A DNA stretch of 61,639 nt. It comes from Bacteroidota bacterium. GTDB taxonomy: Bacteria > Bacteroidota > Ignavibacteria > Ignavibacteriales > Melioribacteraceae. A program made the position numbers and the translations under genes. Shown piece by piece: positions 35,254 to 44,866 of the stretch. The notes under the pieces are model-generated. The model was given only the letters and a program-made list of their open reading frames with translations, searched no databases and had not been told where the DNA came from. The stretch is from assembly GCA_021824635.1 (NCBI GenBank), contig JAKAKD010000056.1, forward strand, positions 1 to 61,639, given 5' to 3'. Every line of letters begins with the position of its first letter. The first letter of the stretch is position 1.

Positions 35254-35275
35254 CGTCGAGGAATGGTCCTCGACG
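35254..35275. repeat. REP-like hairpin, right of the RAYT gene
   Basis: A 9-bp perfect stem, CGTCGAGGA with TCCTCGACG, encloses the loop ATGG. Stem tip and loop are the reverse complement of the left hairpin's AAGGA-CCAT-TCCTT pattern with a G/A change. Confidence 0.65.
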
Positions 35276-35300
35276 ACAATAATAAGTGTAGTTTTAGCTT

Positions 35301-35423
35301 TTAGCTGTAAGCAATTAGCTATTAGAAAAAATTAGAACCTCGGAAAACCGGGGTTTTTTTGTTTTAAACGGATTTGATTCATTTTTTTACTTGTTTCTTG
35401 TTTGATAATAAATCCATAATTTT
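35301..35423. repeat. Terminator-promoter block, copy 2 (direct repeat)
   Basis: The 20-mer TTAGCTGTAAGCAATTAGCT (35301-35320) is identical to that at 34472. The terminator stem AACCTCGG/CCGGGGTT (35336-35355) follows at the same 15-base spacing. TTGTTTCTTG...ATAATAAATCCATAAT then provides a probable maeB promoter (TTGTTT 35391-35396, CATAAT 35415-35420). Confidence 0.75.
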
Positions 35424-35488
35424 TGGAAGACAAAAGCCTCTTAATTAAAGAAACAATTCATTCAAAGAATTAAAAAAGGAATAATTTT

Positions 35489-37741
35489 ATGAGTTCCAAC
35501 AAAGAAGAAGCTCTGCGTTATCATAGTGAAGGAAGGAAAGGGAAGATTGAAGTTATTCCCACAAAGCCCTGCTTCACAGCGCATGAGTTATCGCTTGCTT
35601 ATACGCCGGGTGTAGCCGAACCGTGTAGAGAGATTGAAAAGAACGATGACGATGTTTACAAGTACACTGCAAAAGGAAATTTAGTAGCTGTAGTTTCAAA
35701 CGGCACCGCCGTTCTTGGATTAGGAGATATTGGTCCTCACGCCGGAAAACCTGTTATGGAGGGAAAGGGCGTTTTGTTCAAACGATTTGCCGATATTGAT
35801 GTGTTCGACATCGAACTGAAAACACATGATCCTAAAGAAGTAATTCGTGCAGTTCAACTTCTTGAACCGACATTCGGCGGTATCAATTTGGAAGATATCA
35901 AAGCGCCGGAATGTTTTGAAATTGAAGAAGAACTTAAAAAGACAATGAACATTCCTGTGTTTCATGATGACCAGCATGGAACAGCGATCATTTCATGCGC
36001 GGCATTAATTAATGCGGTAGAAATTGCCGGCAAGAAGCTGGATAAAATACGAATAGTTGTTAACGGAGCCGGTGCCGCGGCTATTTCATGCTGCAATCTT
36101 TATGTTGCCGCCGGTGTTAAGAAAGAAAATATTGCAATGTTCGATACAAAAGGTCATATCAACCATAGCAGAACAGATCTTAACAAGTATAAAGATAAAT
36201 ATGCCACGAATGATAAGTATAAAGATCTTGCTGACGGAATGAAAGACGCAGATGTGTTCGTCGGTTTATCAAAAGGAAATGTCGTTTCGAAAGAGATGAT
36301 TAAATCTATGGCAAAAAATCCAATTGTCTTTGCAATGGCTAACCCGGATCCTGAAATCACTTATGAAGATGCAACTAGTGCGCGCAAAGATATTATTATG
36401 GCAACAGGCAGAAGCGATTATCCAAATCAAGTTAATAATGTTTTAGGATTTCCTTTTATCTTCCGCGGCGCTCTGGATGTACGCGCTTCTCAAATCAACG
36501 AAGAAATGAAGATGGCGGCAACGCGTGCTTTAGCCGGGCTTGCAAGAGAAAAAGTTCCGGAAGTTGTACTCAACGCTTACGGCGGAAAAGAATTTTCATT
36601 CGGTCCGGAATATATTATTCCAAAACCGTTCGATCCAAGAGTACTTTGGACTGTTGCACCGGCAGTTGCAAGAGCCGCAATGGAAACCAAAGTTGCAAAA
36701 AATCCAATTAAGGATTGGGAAGCGTACAAAATTGAGTTGCAAGAACGTCTCGGTTTTTCAACAGAGATTGCACGTGTTATGGTTCACAAAGCTCAGCAGA
36801 ATCCAAAGAAAGTTGTTTACCCGGAAGGCGAAGAAGAAAAAATTATACGCGCAGCTAATTCTTGCTACGATGACAACATTGCAAAACCGATACTTCTGGG
36901 GAACGAACAGGTAATCAAAACAAGAATAGTTGATTTGGGGTTCGATCTTAAGAAGTTTGAGATTATAGATCCGGTTACAACAACTAAAGGAGTTACGTAT
37001 GAAGAAGAATTCTATCAAAGAAGGCAAAGAAGAGGAGTTACTCCGCGCGATGTAAAATTATTAATGCGCGACCCAAATTATTTTGCCGCTATGATGGTTG
37101 AAAAGGGAGATGCTCACGCAATGGTTGGCGGTTTAACTCAGCATTACCCGCAAACAATTAGACCAGCGCTGCAATGTATCGGCATTAAAGAAGGTCTAAA
37201 AGTTGTATCTGGAATGTACATTGTCATCATAAAACGTAAAATATTTTTCTTTGCGGATTGTACTGTAAATGTTGATCCGACGGCGGATGAGCTTGCTGAG
37301 ATAGCAATTAGCGCGGCAGAAGCGGTTAAAGAATTCGACATTGTTCCCAAGATTGCAATGTTATCGTTCAGCAACTTTGGAAGCGCACCTTATCCTCAAA
37401 CAATCAAAGTAGCAGATGCCGTAAAAATTGTTAAACAGAGAAGACCGGATTTAATGATTGACGGTGAAATGCAGGCAGATACCGCGGTTGTTGCAGAAAA
37501 AATTGAAAAGGAATATCCGTTCTCTTCACTAAACGGTACGGCTAATGTTTTAATCTTTCCAACACTCGAAGCCGGAAATATCTCTTACAAGCTTTTGCAA
37601 AGATTAACTGACGCTACCGTTATCGGTCCAATTCTAATGGGTATGAAAAAACCTGTTCATGTAATTCAAAGAGGCGATACCGTTAACGACATTATTAACA
37701 TGACAGCCATTGCTGTTGTGGGCGCTAAAGATCATAAATAG
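35489..37741 (+). CDS. maeB: NADP-dependent malic enzyme with phosphotransacetylase-like domain
   Basis: 750 residues, the length of MaeB. The malic enzyme part (about 1-410) has [43 protein letters not shown] and the GAGAAAISC nucleotide loop. From about 425 to the end a phosphate-acetyltransferase-like domain follows ([36 protein letters not shown]), regulatory in characterised MaeB. It decarboxylates malate to pyruvate, making NADPH. RBS AAAAGGA is present. A terminator follows. Confidence 0.94.
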   Translation: MSSNKEEALRYHSEGRKGKIEVIPTKPCFTAHELSLAYTPGVAEPCREIEKNDDDVYKYTAKGNLVAVVSNGTAVLGLGDIGPHAGKPVMEGKGVLFKRFADIDVFDIELKTHDPKEVIRAVQLLEPTFGGINLEDIKAPECFEIEEELKKTMNIPVFHDDQHGTAIISCAALINAVEIAGKKLDKIRIVVNGAGAAAISCCNLYVAAGVKKENIAMFDTKGHINHSRTDLNKYKDKYATNDKYKDLADGMKDADVFVGLSKGNVVSKEMIKSMAKNPIVFAMANPDPEITYEDATSARKDIIMATGRSDYPNQVNNVLGFPFIFRGALDVRASQINEEMKMAATRALAGLAREKVPEVVLNAYGGKEFSFGPEYIIPKPFDPRVLWTVAPAVARAAMETKVAKNPIKDWEAYKIELQERLGFSTEIARVMVHKAQQNPKKVVYPEGEEEKIIRAANSCYDDNIAKPILLGNEQVIKTRIVDLGFDLKKFEIIDPVTTTKGVTYEEEFYQRRQRRGVTPRDVKLLMRDPNYFAAMMVEKGDAHAMVGGLTQHYPQTIRPALQCIGIKEGLKVVSGMYIVIIKRKIFFFADCTVNVDPTADELAEIAISAAEAVKEFDIVPKIAMLSFSNFGSAPYPQTIKVADAVKIVKQRRPDLMIDGEMQADTAVVAEKIEKEYPFSSLNGTANVLIFPTLEAGNISYKLLQRLTDATVIGPILMGMKKPVHVIQRGDTVNDIINMTAIAVVGAKDHK

Positions 37742-37771
37742 GAAGCGCTTCTTAAATCTTACAATTAAAAA

Positions 37772-37803
37772 AAACCCAACTTCATTAAGAAGTTGGGTTT
37801 TTC
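37772..37803 (+). terminator. Intrinsic terminator after maeB
   Basis: Stem AACCCAACTT and AAGTTGGGTT (between about 37773 and 37799) with a seven-base loop is followed by TTTT. It is flanked by an A run upstream, so it could work in both directions. Confidence 0.85.
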
Positions 37804-37862
37804 GTTATTTATATTGCAATCAGATAATTATATCTTAGCCACATAATACCGGCAAGATTATA

Positions 37863-38489
37863 GTGCTAAAAAATATTTTATATATTTCTGGAAGTATGAT
37901 CCTTTTTTTTGCGGGATTAATTCTTTATGGAGTAATTCTCAATTTGAGGGAAGTTACTCTTCAAGAAGCGATGTCAGAAAAAGGGATACCGAAACTGAAC
38001 GACGTTCGTTTAGTGGTTGATAGAAAAAACTACCGGATTGAATTATACTCGGAAAAAGTTTTGATTAAAACATATAAGGCGGTATTCGGCAAAAATTCAG
38101 GCACATTAAAAACGTCAGCGACCGATAATGTAACTCCGATAGGCGAGTATAAAATTTGCGCAATTGATACCGTTTCAAAGTATCATAAATTTTTGCATCT
38201 TAATTATCCGAATGAACGGGATGCAGCCGAAGCATTCAAACAAAAATATATTTTTGAAGATGAGTTAAACGCTATTTTACTTTCGGCTAAGAATAAAGAG
38301 TGTCCGCCAAAGGAAACTTCACTCGGTTCCGACGTAGGCATTCACGGAATAGGAAAGTATAACGTAATATTCAAAAATCTGCCGTTCACATTTAATTGGA
38401 CTAACGGCTCGATAGCTGTTAGCAATGAAAACATTGATGAATTATATTCAGTGATTAAAGTTGGTGCGCCGGTTAAAATAACTTATTAG
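37863..38489 (+). CDS. L,D-transpeptidase-like (YkuD) protein with catalytic Cys replaced by Ser
   Basis: 208 residues from a GTG start, with an N-terminal membrane anchor (about 4-26). The YkuD domain begins LVVDRKNYRIELYSE and has GTLKTSATDNVTPIGEYKI, the conserved histidine in VGIHGIG and the T-x-G-[C] site followed by SNENIDEL. At the catalytic position the codon is TCG (38409-38411), so residue 183 is serine in TNGSIAVSN where active enzymes have GC. The protein may be inactive, use serine, or act as a binding protein. It is 12 bases upstream of the BamA-like gene, suggesting an envelope function. Confidence 0.8.
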   Translation: MLKNILYISGSMILFFAGLILYGVILNLREVTLQEAMSEKGIPKLNDVRLVVDRKNYRIELYSEKVLIKTYKAVFGKNSGTLKTSATDNVTPIGEYKICAIDTVSKYHKFLHLNYPNERDAAEAFKQKYIFEDELNAILLSAKNKECPPKETSLGSDVGIHGIGKYNVIFKNLPFTFNWTNGSIAVSNENIDELYSVIKVGAPVKITY

Positions 38490-38501
38490 CGGATTGGTAT
38501 A

Positions 38502-40628
38502 TTGAAAATCAAATACTGGCTTATAATATTTTTTCTTTTTTCAATTGTGCTCTCTGCACAAACGAATAAAAAATATGAGCTTTCAAAAATATTATTCGAA
38601 GGGAATGATGCTTTTTCTTCTTCCGACTTGAGTACTATTATTCAGTCTAAAGAATCGCCAAACTGGCTGCTTCAATTCGTTAATAAATTTTCCAGTATAG
38701 GCGGTAAAGCTATTTATTTTGATTCTCTCATTGTCCCTAGCGATATAAATGCCTTAAAAGGTTTTTACCAATCAAAAGGATATTTCAAAGCCCGGATTAA
38801 ATCTCATTACAATCTTGATACTTCTAACAACAGTGCATCTTTGACATTTACGATTACCGAATCGCAGCCGGCGCATTTCAGATCGTTTTTATTTAAGGGT
38901 CTGGAATGGATTGCGCCTGAATATCAAAAGACGCTTGGAGATTATGTTCATGTTGATACCACAACTGTTTATGAAGATGCAATAGTTGATGAAAAGAAAA
39001 ATTACATTACAAACTTTTTACGCGATCACGGTTATATGCTGGTAAAGATAGATCGTCCTAAAGTTGTTATTGATACAATGAAAAACTATGTGGATGTAGA
39101 GCTTCATTTTGATACCGGCAACCGGTTTAAAATTAGCGACATAAAGACTCAACGCTCGGGTAAAGGCGCCGATCTGGTTGATGATGATTTATTGAAAGAA
39201 ATAGTCGGTATAAAAATCGGGAGCTGGTACAGCAATTACGAAAATCAAAGAGGAATTGTCCGTCTCTTCAGAACAAATTTATTTACGTCTGCATCTGTCA
39301 ACGGTATTATAGCTGATACAAATGGAATTAACGTTCCGCTCAATATTACAGCAGAAATTGGACTGATGCATGAGTTTTCGCCGGAAATAATTGTTAACAA
39401 TGAATACAATACTTTCAATCTTGGTTTGGGATTAAACCTAATCAAAAAAAATTTTCTTGGAGGTGCTCGTAAAATTACATTCGGAACATCGGTTGCGGTA
39501 CAAAGTATTTCCGAGTTCTTAAAACATCCGTCTTTTTCTGATTCAACTTTTTACGGTTACGCTGATGCGCGAATTGCAATCGAACAGCCGTTCCTTTTTG
39601 GAGCGCCGATCAATACAAAATTTGAAGTTTATCTTACAACTCAAAAAACAAAAGACGGATACAATTCCGCTCAGTACGGCGGTAAGCTAAGTTTTGATTT
39701 TGAACTTCCGCAATTTGCTTATTTCAATTCCTTCAATGCCTATTTTAATATTGAACGGGCAGAATATTCATACAAACCAGATTATCTGATAAGTCTAATG
39801 AGCACATCATTTCAGCAGAATCAGGGTTATCCTAAAAGTGTAGCGGATTCTTTGGCGGTATTAAAGCTCGACAATATTCTTGGCGGCAAATTGATTTCTG
39901 CAAATACAAATGCAGTTATCGGAGCCAATATTGGCGCGAATAAAACAAACGATCTGTTCTTTCCCACAGGAGGTTATGCTATTTCGTTCCAGTTGGAAGA
40001 TGGCAATTCAATTCCATATCTCTTCAGCAGAATATCAAATTCGGAATTTACCAGACCATTATTTTTCAAAACGGTACTAACTACATCATTTTATCTGCCG
40101 GTTTACGATTCAAAAGTTAACTCGCTTGGAATGAAATTTAAAGTCGGACAAATCTTTACATACCGGGGTGACAAAGCCAACATTTCTTTGAATCAAAGAT
40201 TATATGCCGGGGGAAGCAACTCCGTGCGCGGCTGGGCAACTCGCCAACTTGTTCCCAAAAATGAAGAGTTCAATCTTGATCAAAATCTTACGCAAGAAGC
40301 TATTGAAGCAATTCTTGTAAGAGGCGCGGCTACCGGCGGTTTTTTCCTTTTTGAAGGTTCAATAGAAACGCGCAATCGTTTATTCGGTCGTTTTGGTTCT
40401 GCGGTTTTTATTGATTACGGTAACACTTGGAATTCATCAAAGGAACTTCGCTTTGATGGAATTGCAGTTGCGGCTGGATTCGGACTCCGCTATTATTCCG
40501 ATTTTGCGCCGTTCAGAATTGATTTTGGTTTTAAGATGTACGATCCCAATGACCGCCGTCCAATCTCTCAGAAACAGCTCTGGAGAGATGTTTTGCAGTT
40601 TCATATCGGTATTGGTGAAGCATTTTAA
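38502..40628 (+). CDS. BamA/TamA-like outer membrane protein
   Basis: 708 residues from a TTG start with signal peptide MKIKYWLIIFFLFSIVLSAQ. Three POTRA-like units lie at about 24-275 (ISTIIQ-type beta-alpha repeats such as LKGFYQSKGYFKARI and FLRDHGYMLVKI). A C-terminal surface-antigen barrel (about 290-708) contains GGSNSVRGWATRQL, the typical RGY/RGW-like strand motif of this family, and FAPFRIDFGFKM near the end. Likely role: outer membrane protein insertion or TamA-like assembly; it is distinct from a canonical BamA by its shorter POTRA region. Confidence 0.85.
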   Translation: MKIKYWLIIFFLFSIVLSAQTNKKYELSKILFEGNDAFSSSDLSTIIQSKESPNWLLQFVNKFSSIGGKAIYFDSLIVPSDINALKGFYQSKGYFKARIKSHYNLDTSNNSASLTFTITESQPAHFRSFLFKGLEWIAPEYQKTLGDYVHVDTTTVYEDAIVDEKKNYITNFLRDHGYMLVKIDRPKVVIDTMKNYVDVELHFDTGNRFKISDIKTQRSGKGADLVDDDLLKEIVGIKIGSWYSNYENQRGIVRLFRTNLFTSASVNGIIADTNGINVPLNITAEIGLMHEFSPEIIVNNEYNTFNLGLGLNLIKKNFLGGARKITFGTSVAVQSISEFLKHPSFSDSTFYGYADARIAIEQPFLFGAPINTKFEVYLTTQKTKDGYNSAQYGGKLSFDFELPQFAYFNSFNAYFNIERAEYSYKPDYLISLMSTSFQQNQGYPKSVADSLAVLKLDNILGGKLISANTNAVIGANIGANKTNDLFFPTGGYAISFQLEDGNSIPYLFSRISNSEFTRPLFFKTVLTTSFYLPVYDSKVNSLGMKFKVGQIFTYRGDKANISLNQRLYAGGSNSVRGWATRQLVPKNEEFNLDQNLTQEAIEAILVRGAATGGFFLFEGSIETRNRLFGRFGSAVFIDYGNTWNSSKELRFDGIAVAAGFGLRYYSDFAPFRIDFGFKMYDPNDRRPISQKQLWRDVLQFHIGIGEAF

Positions 40629-40720
40629 CAGTTTTTGAGTGTTATTCCTCATTTTATCCGTTTTTTTGTTTACCATCCCATTTTTCCATAAATTTGGCAT
40701 CACTTTTTTAAGGATTCCAG

Positions 40721-41596
40721 ATGATTTCAAGTATGACCGGCTACGGTAAGGGCGTAGTTCAGAAAAATGATATTTCTATTGAAGCAGAAATTAAAAGTCT
40801 TAATAGCCGTTATCTTGATCTTTCTCTCCGTGTTCCAAAATTCTTGATGAATAAAGAATTTGAAGTCCGTGAAAAAGTTAAAAGCCGTATCAAACGAGGA
40901 AAAGTTTATCTCAATGTTACTGTTCGCAAAGGTGATTTTGAAGAAAAATTTAATGAAATAGATCCGGCTGCAGTTAAATTTGCAGTTAAACTTTTGAAAG
41001 AAATTAAAAAATCTGCAAAGATAACCGAGAAGCTAAAACTGAGCGATCTGATGCTTTTCCAAAATATGTTGTTCAAAGATGATAACGAACAGGCAAGTGA
41101 AGAGTTCGGTTTAGTTGCCGAAGCCATTGACGGCGCAATTGATAATTTGAACAGCATGCGCGAAGCTGAAGGACGCGAACTTGAAAAAGATCTGCGGAAA
41201 AGAGTTCAGATAATAGAAAATGCTCTTAATAAAATCGAGAACATTTCAGACGATAGTGTTAAAGCATATTTTGAAAAGATTAAAGAGAAAGCAAAACAAT
41301 TAGTTGCGGATCTTTCTAACAACCAAGACCGCCTAAATATGGAACTTGCTCTAATTGCAGAACGATCCGATGTAACCGAAGAATGTGTAAGATTACGCAG
41401 CCATATAAAAATGTTTTTAGATACAATTGCAAAATCCGACGATGCAGGAAGAAAACTGAACTTCATAGTTCAGGAGATGAACCGTGAATCGAATACAATT
41501 AACAGCAAGTCGGTATCATCAGAAATTTCACATAGTGGAATTTCAATTAAGGAAGAGATAGAAAAAATCCGGGAACAAATTCAGAACATTGAGTAA
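40721..41596 (+). CDS. yicC: YicC-family endoribonuclease
   Basis: 291 residues. The N-terminus (MISSMTGYGKG) and C-terminus (GRKLNFIVQEMNRESNTINS) are the two diagnostic segments of YicC, followed by EEIEKIREQIQNIE. E. coli YicC (also called RnfC-like, stress-induced) has RNase activity on small RNAs. It is followed four bases later by gmk, a pairing conserved in many phyla. Confidence 0.92.
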   Translation: MISSMTGYGKGVVQKNDISIEAEIKSLNSRYLDLSLRVPKFLMNKEFEVREKVKSRIKRGKVYLNVTVRKGDFEEKFNEIDPAAVKFAVKLLKEIKKSAKITEKLKLSDLMLFQNMLFKDDNEQASEEFGLVAEAIDGAIDNLNSMREAEGRELEKDLRKRVQIIENALNKIENISDDSVKAYFEKIKEKAKQLVADLSNNQDRLNMELALIAERSDVTEECVRLRSHIKMFLDTIAKSDDAGRKLNFIVQEMNRESNTINSKSVSSEISHSGISIKEEIEKIREQIQNIE

Positions 41597-41599
41597 AGC

Positions 41600-42172
41600 G
41601 TGGCAAATCATAAAGCAAAACTATTCGTATTTTCTGCGCCCAGCGGTTCCGGTAAAACTACCATTGTCCGCGATGTGCTGAAAAATTTTCCCGATTTTGT
41701 CTTTTCGATCTCGGCAACAACAAGAAAGAAGAGATCGAATGAAAAAAACGGAATTGATTACTTCTTTATAAATGAAGAAGAATTTAAACAAAAGATTGAA
41801 GCCGGTGAATTTGTTGAATGGGAAAAATTTTACGATTATTATTACGGCACATTAAAAAGTTTTGTTGACGGAATGTTGGAAAAAGGTATTTCCACCGTTT
41901 ATGAAGTTGATGTTAAAGGAGCGCTCAGAATCAAAAAAAAATATTCTAATTCCGTTTTGATTTTTATTGCGCCGCCAAGCATTGAGGAGTTGAACAAAAG
42001 GCTGATAAACCGCAATACTGAAACAGACGATGATTTGAATAAAAGAATTGAACGTGCGGAAATGGAATTAAGTTTTAAAGATAAGTTCGATTATGTAGTT
42101 TCCAATATTGATCTGGCACATGCGAAAACAGAAGTAAAAAGAATTATAGAAAAAGAATTAACAAAGGAGTAA
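41600..42172 (+). CDS. gmk: Guanylate kinase
   Basis: 190 residues from a GTG start. The P-loop SAPSGSGKTTIVRDVL, the GMP-binding SATTRKKRSNEKNGIDYFF and FVEWEKFYDYYYGT are all present. It phosphorylates GMP to GDP. It lies between yicC and rpoZ, the classic order. Confidence 0.95.
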   Translation: MANHKAKLFVFSAPSGSGKTTIVRDVLKNFPDFVFSISATTRKKRSNEKNGIDYFFINEEEFKQKIEAGEFVEWEKFYDYYYGTLKSFVDGMLEKGISTVYEVDVKGALRIKKKYSNSVLIFIAPPSIEELNKRLINRNTETDDDLNKRIERAEMELSFKDKFDYVVSNIDLAHAKTEVKRIIEKELTKE

Positions 42173-42177
42173 TAATC

Positions 42178-42471
42178 ATGGCAATTAAACCAATTAATTT
42201 GACGAAGATAAAAGCGAGTATTCCGAATCTTTATGAAGCTGTTATCATTGCCGCAAAGCGCGCACGTAAAATTAACGACGATAATAAAACTGAATTCAAT
42301 TCTTTACTCAGTACAATGACTACCGGGCATGAAGATGAGTTCGAAGAGAGAGAAAATCCCGAACAAATGAAACTTTCTCTGGATTTTGAGAAGAGAGAAA
42401 AAGCCCATATTCAAGCGCTTAAAGAGTTAGTTGATAACAAAATTGAATACAGATATAAAGACATAAAATAA
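42178..42471 (+). CDS. rpoZ: RNA polymerase omega subunit (Bacteroidota type)
   Basis: 97 residues directly after gmk. The segment IPNLYEAVIIAAKRARKIND is the omega helix that clamps the beta-prime C-terminus; the tail is longer and more acidic than in Proteobacteria. The position after gmk supports the call. A terminator hairpin follows. Confidence 0.88.
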   Translation: MAIKPINLTKIKASIPNLYEAVIIAAKRARKINDDNKTEFNSLLSTMTTGHEDEFEERENPEQMKLSLDFEKREKAHIQALKELVDNKIEYRYKDIK

Positions 42472-42497
42472 TTTGCGAAGTTGTTTTACTGAAATTG

Positions 42498-42537
42498 AAG
42501 CGGAAGAATTTTAATTAGTTCTTCCGCTTTCTTTTTT
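42498..42537 (+). terminator. Intrinsic terminator after rpoZ
   Basis: A perfect 11-bp stem, AAGCGGAAGAA (42498-42508) with TTCTTCCGCTT (42519-42529), is followed by a T-rich tract. It closes the yicC-gmk-rpoZ unit. Confidence 0.85.
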
Positions 42538-42636
42538 AATTTGAAATTGATTATTCTGGTTCAACAAATTTTCTTAAATTCTCTTCGGAAATCTGTGTAC
42601 AAGTTCAAAATCTCTATCTAAGGTGTTGGCTCTGTT

Positions 42637-43389
42637 TTGGAATTGACAACAAAAAAATTATTAATCGAAGCAATTAAAGATCAGCAGAATATATTCGGTG
42701 ATTTTCTGCTTGAGAACGTGAATGAATCCGTGGAGGAATCGTTGAGCAAAAAAAGTGCGGCTATCAAAGAAATAGATAAAATTGAAGTCTCCTTAACCGA
42801 AAATTTATTCGTCGAAAATTTTCAGAAAGCGGAATCACTTACTGATCTTAACAGTCAGATTTGTGACTGCCAGAAATGTGCGCTTGGTAAGACGAGAACT
42901 AAATTTGTATTTGGAGTCGGCAATCCAAACGCAGATGCGATGTTAATTGGCGAGGCACCGGGGCGTGACGAGGATTTGCAGGGAGAACCATTTGTAGGAC
43001 GTGCCGGCAAACTGCTTAACGATATTCTCAGAGCAATCAAGTTTGAACGTGAAGATGTTTACATTGCAAATATTTTAAAATGTCGCCCGCCGAATAACCG
43101 CGATCCGCTGCCCGGCGAAATGGAAACATGTATTCCTTATCTTCACAAACAAATTGATCTTGTTAAACCAAAAATTATTTTGTGTCTGGGAAGAGTAGCG
43201 GCAAACGGATTGCTCGATAAAAAATTATCACTGGGTCAGCTTCGCGAGTCCGTATACGATTTTAACGGAATAAAGGTAATGGCAACATATCATCCCGCGG
43301 CTCTTTTGCGTAACCCAAATTGGAAACGCGGCTGCTGGGAAGATGTTCAAAAATTCAGAAAACTTTACGATGACTTAACGGCAAACTGA
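42637..43389 (+). CDS. Family 4 uracil-DNA glycosylase
   Basis: 250 residues from a TTG start. An N-terminal extension of about 70 residues precedes the UDG core. The core has [11 protein letters not shown] with two cluster cysteines, [20 protein letters not shown] (the uracil-pocket motif), [13 protein letters not shown] with the third cysteine, and [11 protein letters not shown] with the second active-site motif. Family 4 enzymes carry a 4Fe-4S cluster and remove uracil from DNA. It is one base upstream of dnaB, a replication-repair pair. Confidence 0.92.
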   Translation: MELTTKKLLIEAIKDQQNIFGDFLLENVNESVEESLSKKSAAIKEIDKIEVSLTENLFVENFQKAESLTDLNSQICDCQKCALGKTRTKFVFGVGNPNADAMLIGEAPGRDEDLQGEPFVGRAGKLLNDILRAIKFEREDVYIANILKCRPPNNRDPLPGEMETCIPYLHKQIDLVKPKIILCLGRVAANGLLDKKLSLGQLRESVYDFNGIKVMATYHPAALLRNPNWKRGCWEDVQKFRKLYDDLTAN

Positions 43390-43390
43390 A

Positions 43391-44866
43391 ATGGCAAAAC
43401 GAACTATAAACAAACAAGACGGAAAAAAAGAACGCGACATTGAAAAATTGAAAGCCGCTTCGAAACTTCCTCCTTCTGTACCGGAAGTGGAAATGGCTGT
43501 GCTTGGTGCAATGTTGATTGACAACGATGCTGTTCCCAAAGCAATCGAAATATTAAAACCGGAATCGTTTTTCGATAAACGGAACAGAATTATTTTCGAA
43601 TCCATGTCTTCTCTTTATGAATCGAATGAGCCGATTGACACTGTTTCGGTTTATGAAGAGTTGAAAAAATCCGGCAAAGGAGAAGAAGCCGGCGGCGCCG
43701 CTTACCTTAGTAAACTTACTCAAGATATTTCTTCCGCAGCAAATATTGATTACCACGCACGCGTTGTTTTGGAGAAATGGATTCTCCGGCAGCTTATTCA
43801 TTCATCTTTTGAAATTGCATCTGCCGCATACGAAGGTAGCGAAGATGTTTTTGATCTTCTTGATGCCGCCGAAGCAAAAATATTTCAGATCTCCGAAAAG
43901 GGAATTAAAGAGTCGTTCAAATCAATGGATAAAGCCGTAAAAGAAGCGCTCGAATTGATTGAGGCGATCCATTCAAAAAGTATCGGTACGTTTGCTGTTC
44001 CTTCCGGATTTTTTGAATTGGATGATCTTCTTGGCGGCTTCCAAAAATCGGATTTGATAATTATTGCCGCTCGTCCTTCAATGGGTAAAACGGCATTTGC
44101 TATGTCTGCCGCCCGTAATGCCGCAATTGATCACGGTGTTCCAATTGCAGTCTTCAGTTTGGAAATGGCTACGATACAGCTTGCAACAAGATTAATTTCT
44201 GCAGAAGCTAGAATCAATGCACATAACGTTCGTACCGGTAAATTTAAACCGGAAGAAGGCGCAAAAATAAGCCGCACCGTTCATAAGCTAAGCAAAGCCC
44301 CGATTTATATTGATGATACTCCTGCAATCTCAATTCTAGAACTTCGTGCCAAAGCAAGACGGTTAAAGAATGAAAAAAATATCGGTTTGATAATTATAGA
44401 TTACTTGCAGCTTCTAAGTGCATCATACAATATGGAAAGCCGTGAGCGTGAAATTTCTACAATCTCCCGTTCTTTAAAAGCTCTTGCAAAGGAATTGAAC
44501 ATACCTGTAATTGCGCTCTCACAGTTAAACCGTCAAGTTGAATCTCGAACCGATAAAAGACCAATGCTTTCGGATTTACGCGAGTCCGGCTCGATAGAGC
44601 AGGATGCCGATGTTGTTCTGTTTTTGTACCGTCCGGAAGTTTATGGTATTACACAATTTTCTAGCGGCGATATGAATGGCGAAACTACCGAAGGTGTTGC
44701 AGAAGTTATAATAGGCAAGCAAAGAAACGGTCCTATCGGAGATGTTAAATTGCGTTTCATAAAAGATTATGCGCGGTTTGAAAATTTAGACAGGTTTAGA
44801 CAGCAATTACCTGCCGGAGCTGAACAAGCGGCTATTACTTCGGGAGCCGAGGATTTTCCGATATGA
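43391..44866 (+). CDS. dnaB: Replicative DNA helicase DnaB
   Basis: 491 residues. The N-terminal domain (PPSVPEVEMAVLGAMLIDND) interacts with primase. The RecA-like domain has the Walker A ARPSMGKTAFAMS, the IIIDYLQLL Walker B and the LSDLRESGSIEQDADVVLFL motif. There is no intein. It hexamerises and unwinds the fork. The last four bases overlap the next gene. Confidence 0.95.
   Translation: MAKRTINKQDGKKERDIEKLKAASKLPPSVPEVEMAVLGAMLIDNDAVPKAIEILKPESFFDKRNRIIFESMSSLYESNEPIDTVSVYEELKKSGKGEEAGGAAYLSKLTQDISSAANIDYHARVVLEKWILRQLIHSSFEIASAAYEGSEDVFDLLDAAEAKIFQISEKGIKESFKSMDKAVKEALELIEAIHSKSIGTFAVPSGFFELDDLLGGFQKSDLIIIAARPSMGKTAFAMSAARNAAIDHGVPIAVFSLEMATIQLATRLISAEARINAHNVRTGKFKPEEGAKISRTVHKLSKAPIYIDDTPAISILELRAKARRLKNEKNIGLIIIDYLQLLSASYNMESREREISTISRSLKALAKELNIPVIALSQLNRQVESRTDKRPMLSDLRESGSIEQDADVVLFLYRPEVYGITQFSSGDMNGETTEGVAEVIIGKQRNGPIGDVKLRFIKDYARFENLDRFRQQLPAGAEQAAITSGAEDFPI

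Noticed and set aside
35254..35275. Transcription terminator for the RAYT gene
   Set aside because: The hairpin is not followed by a T tract; the true terminator is the AACCTCGG/CCGGGGTT stem at 35336.
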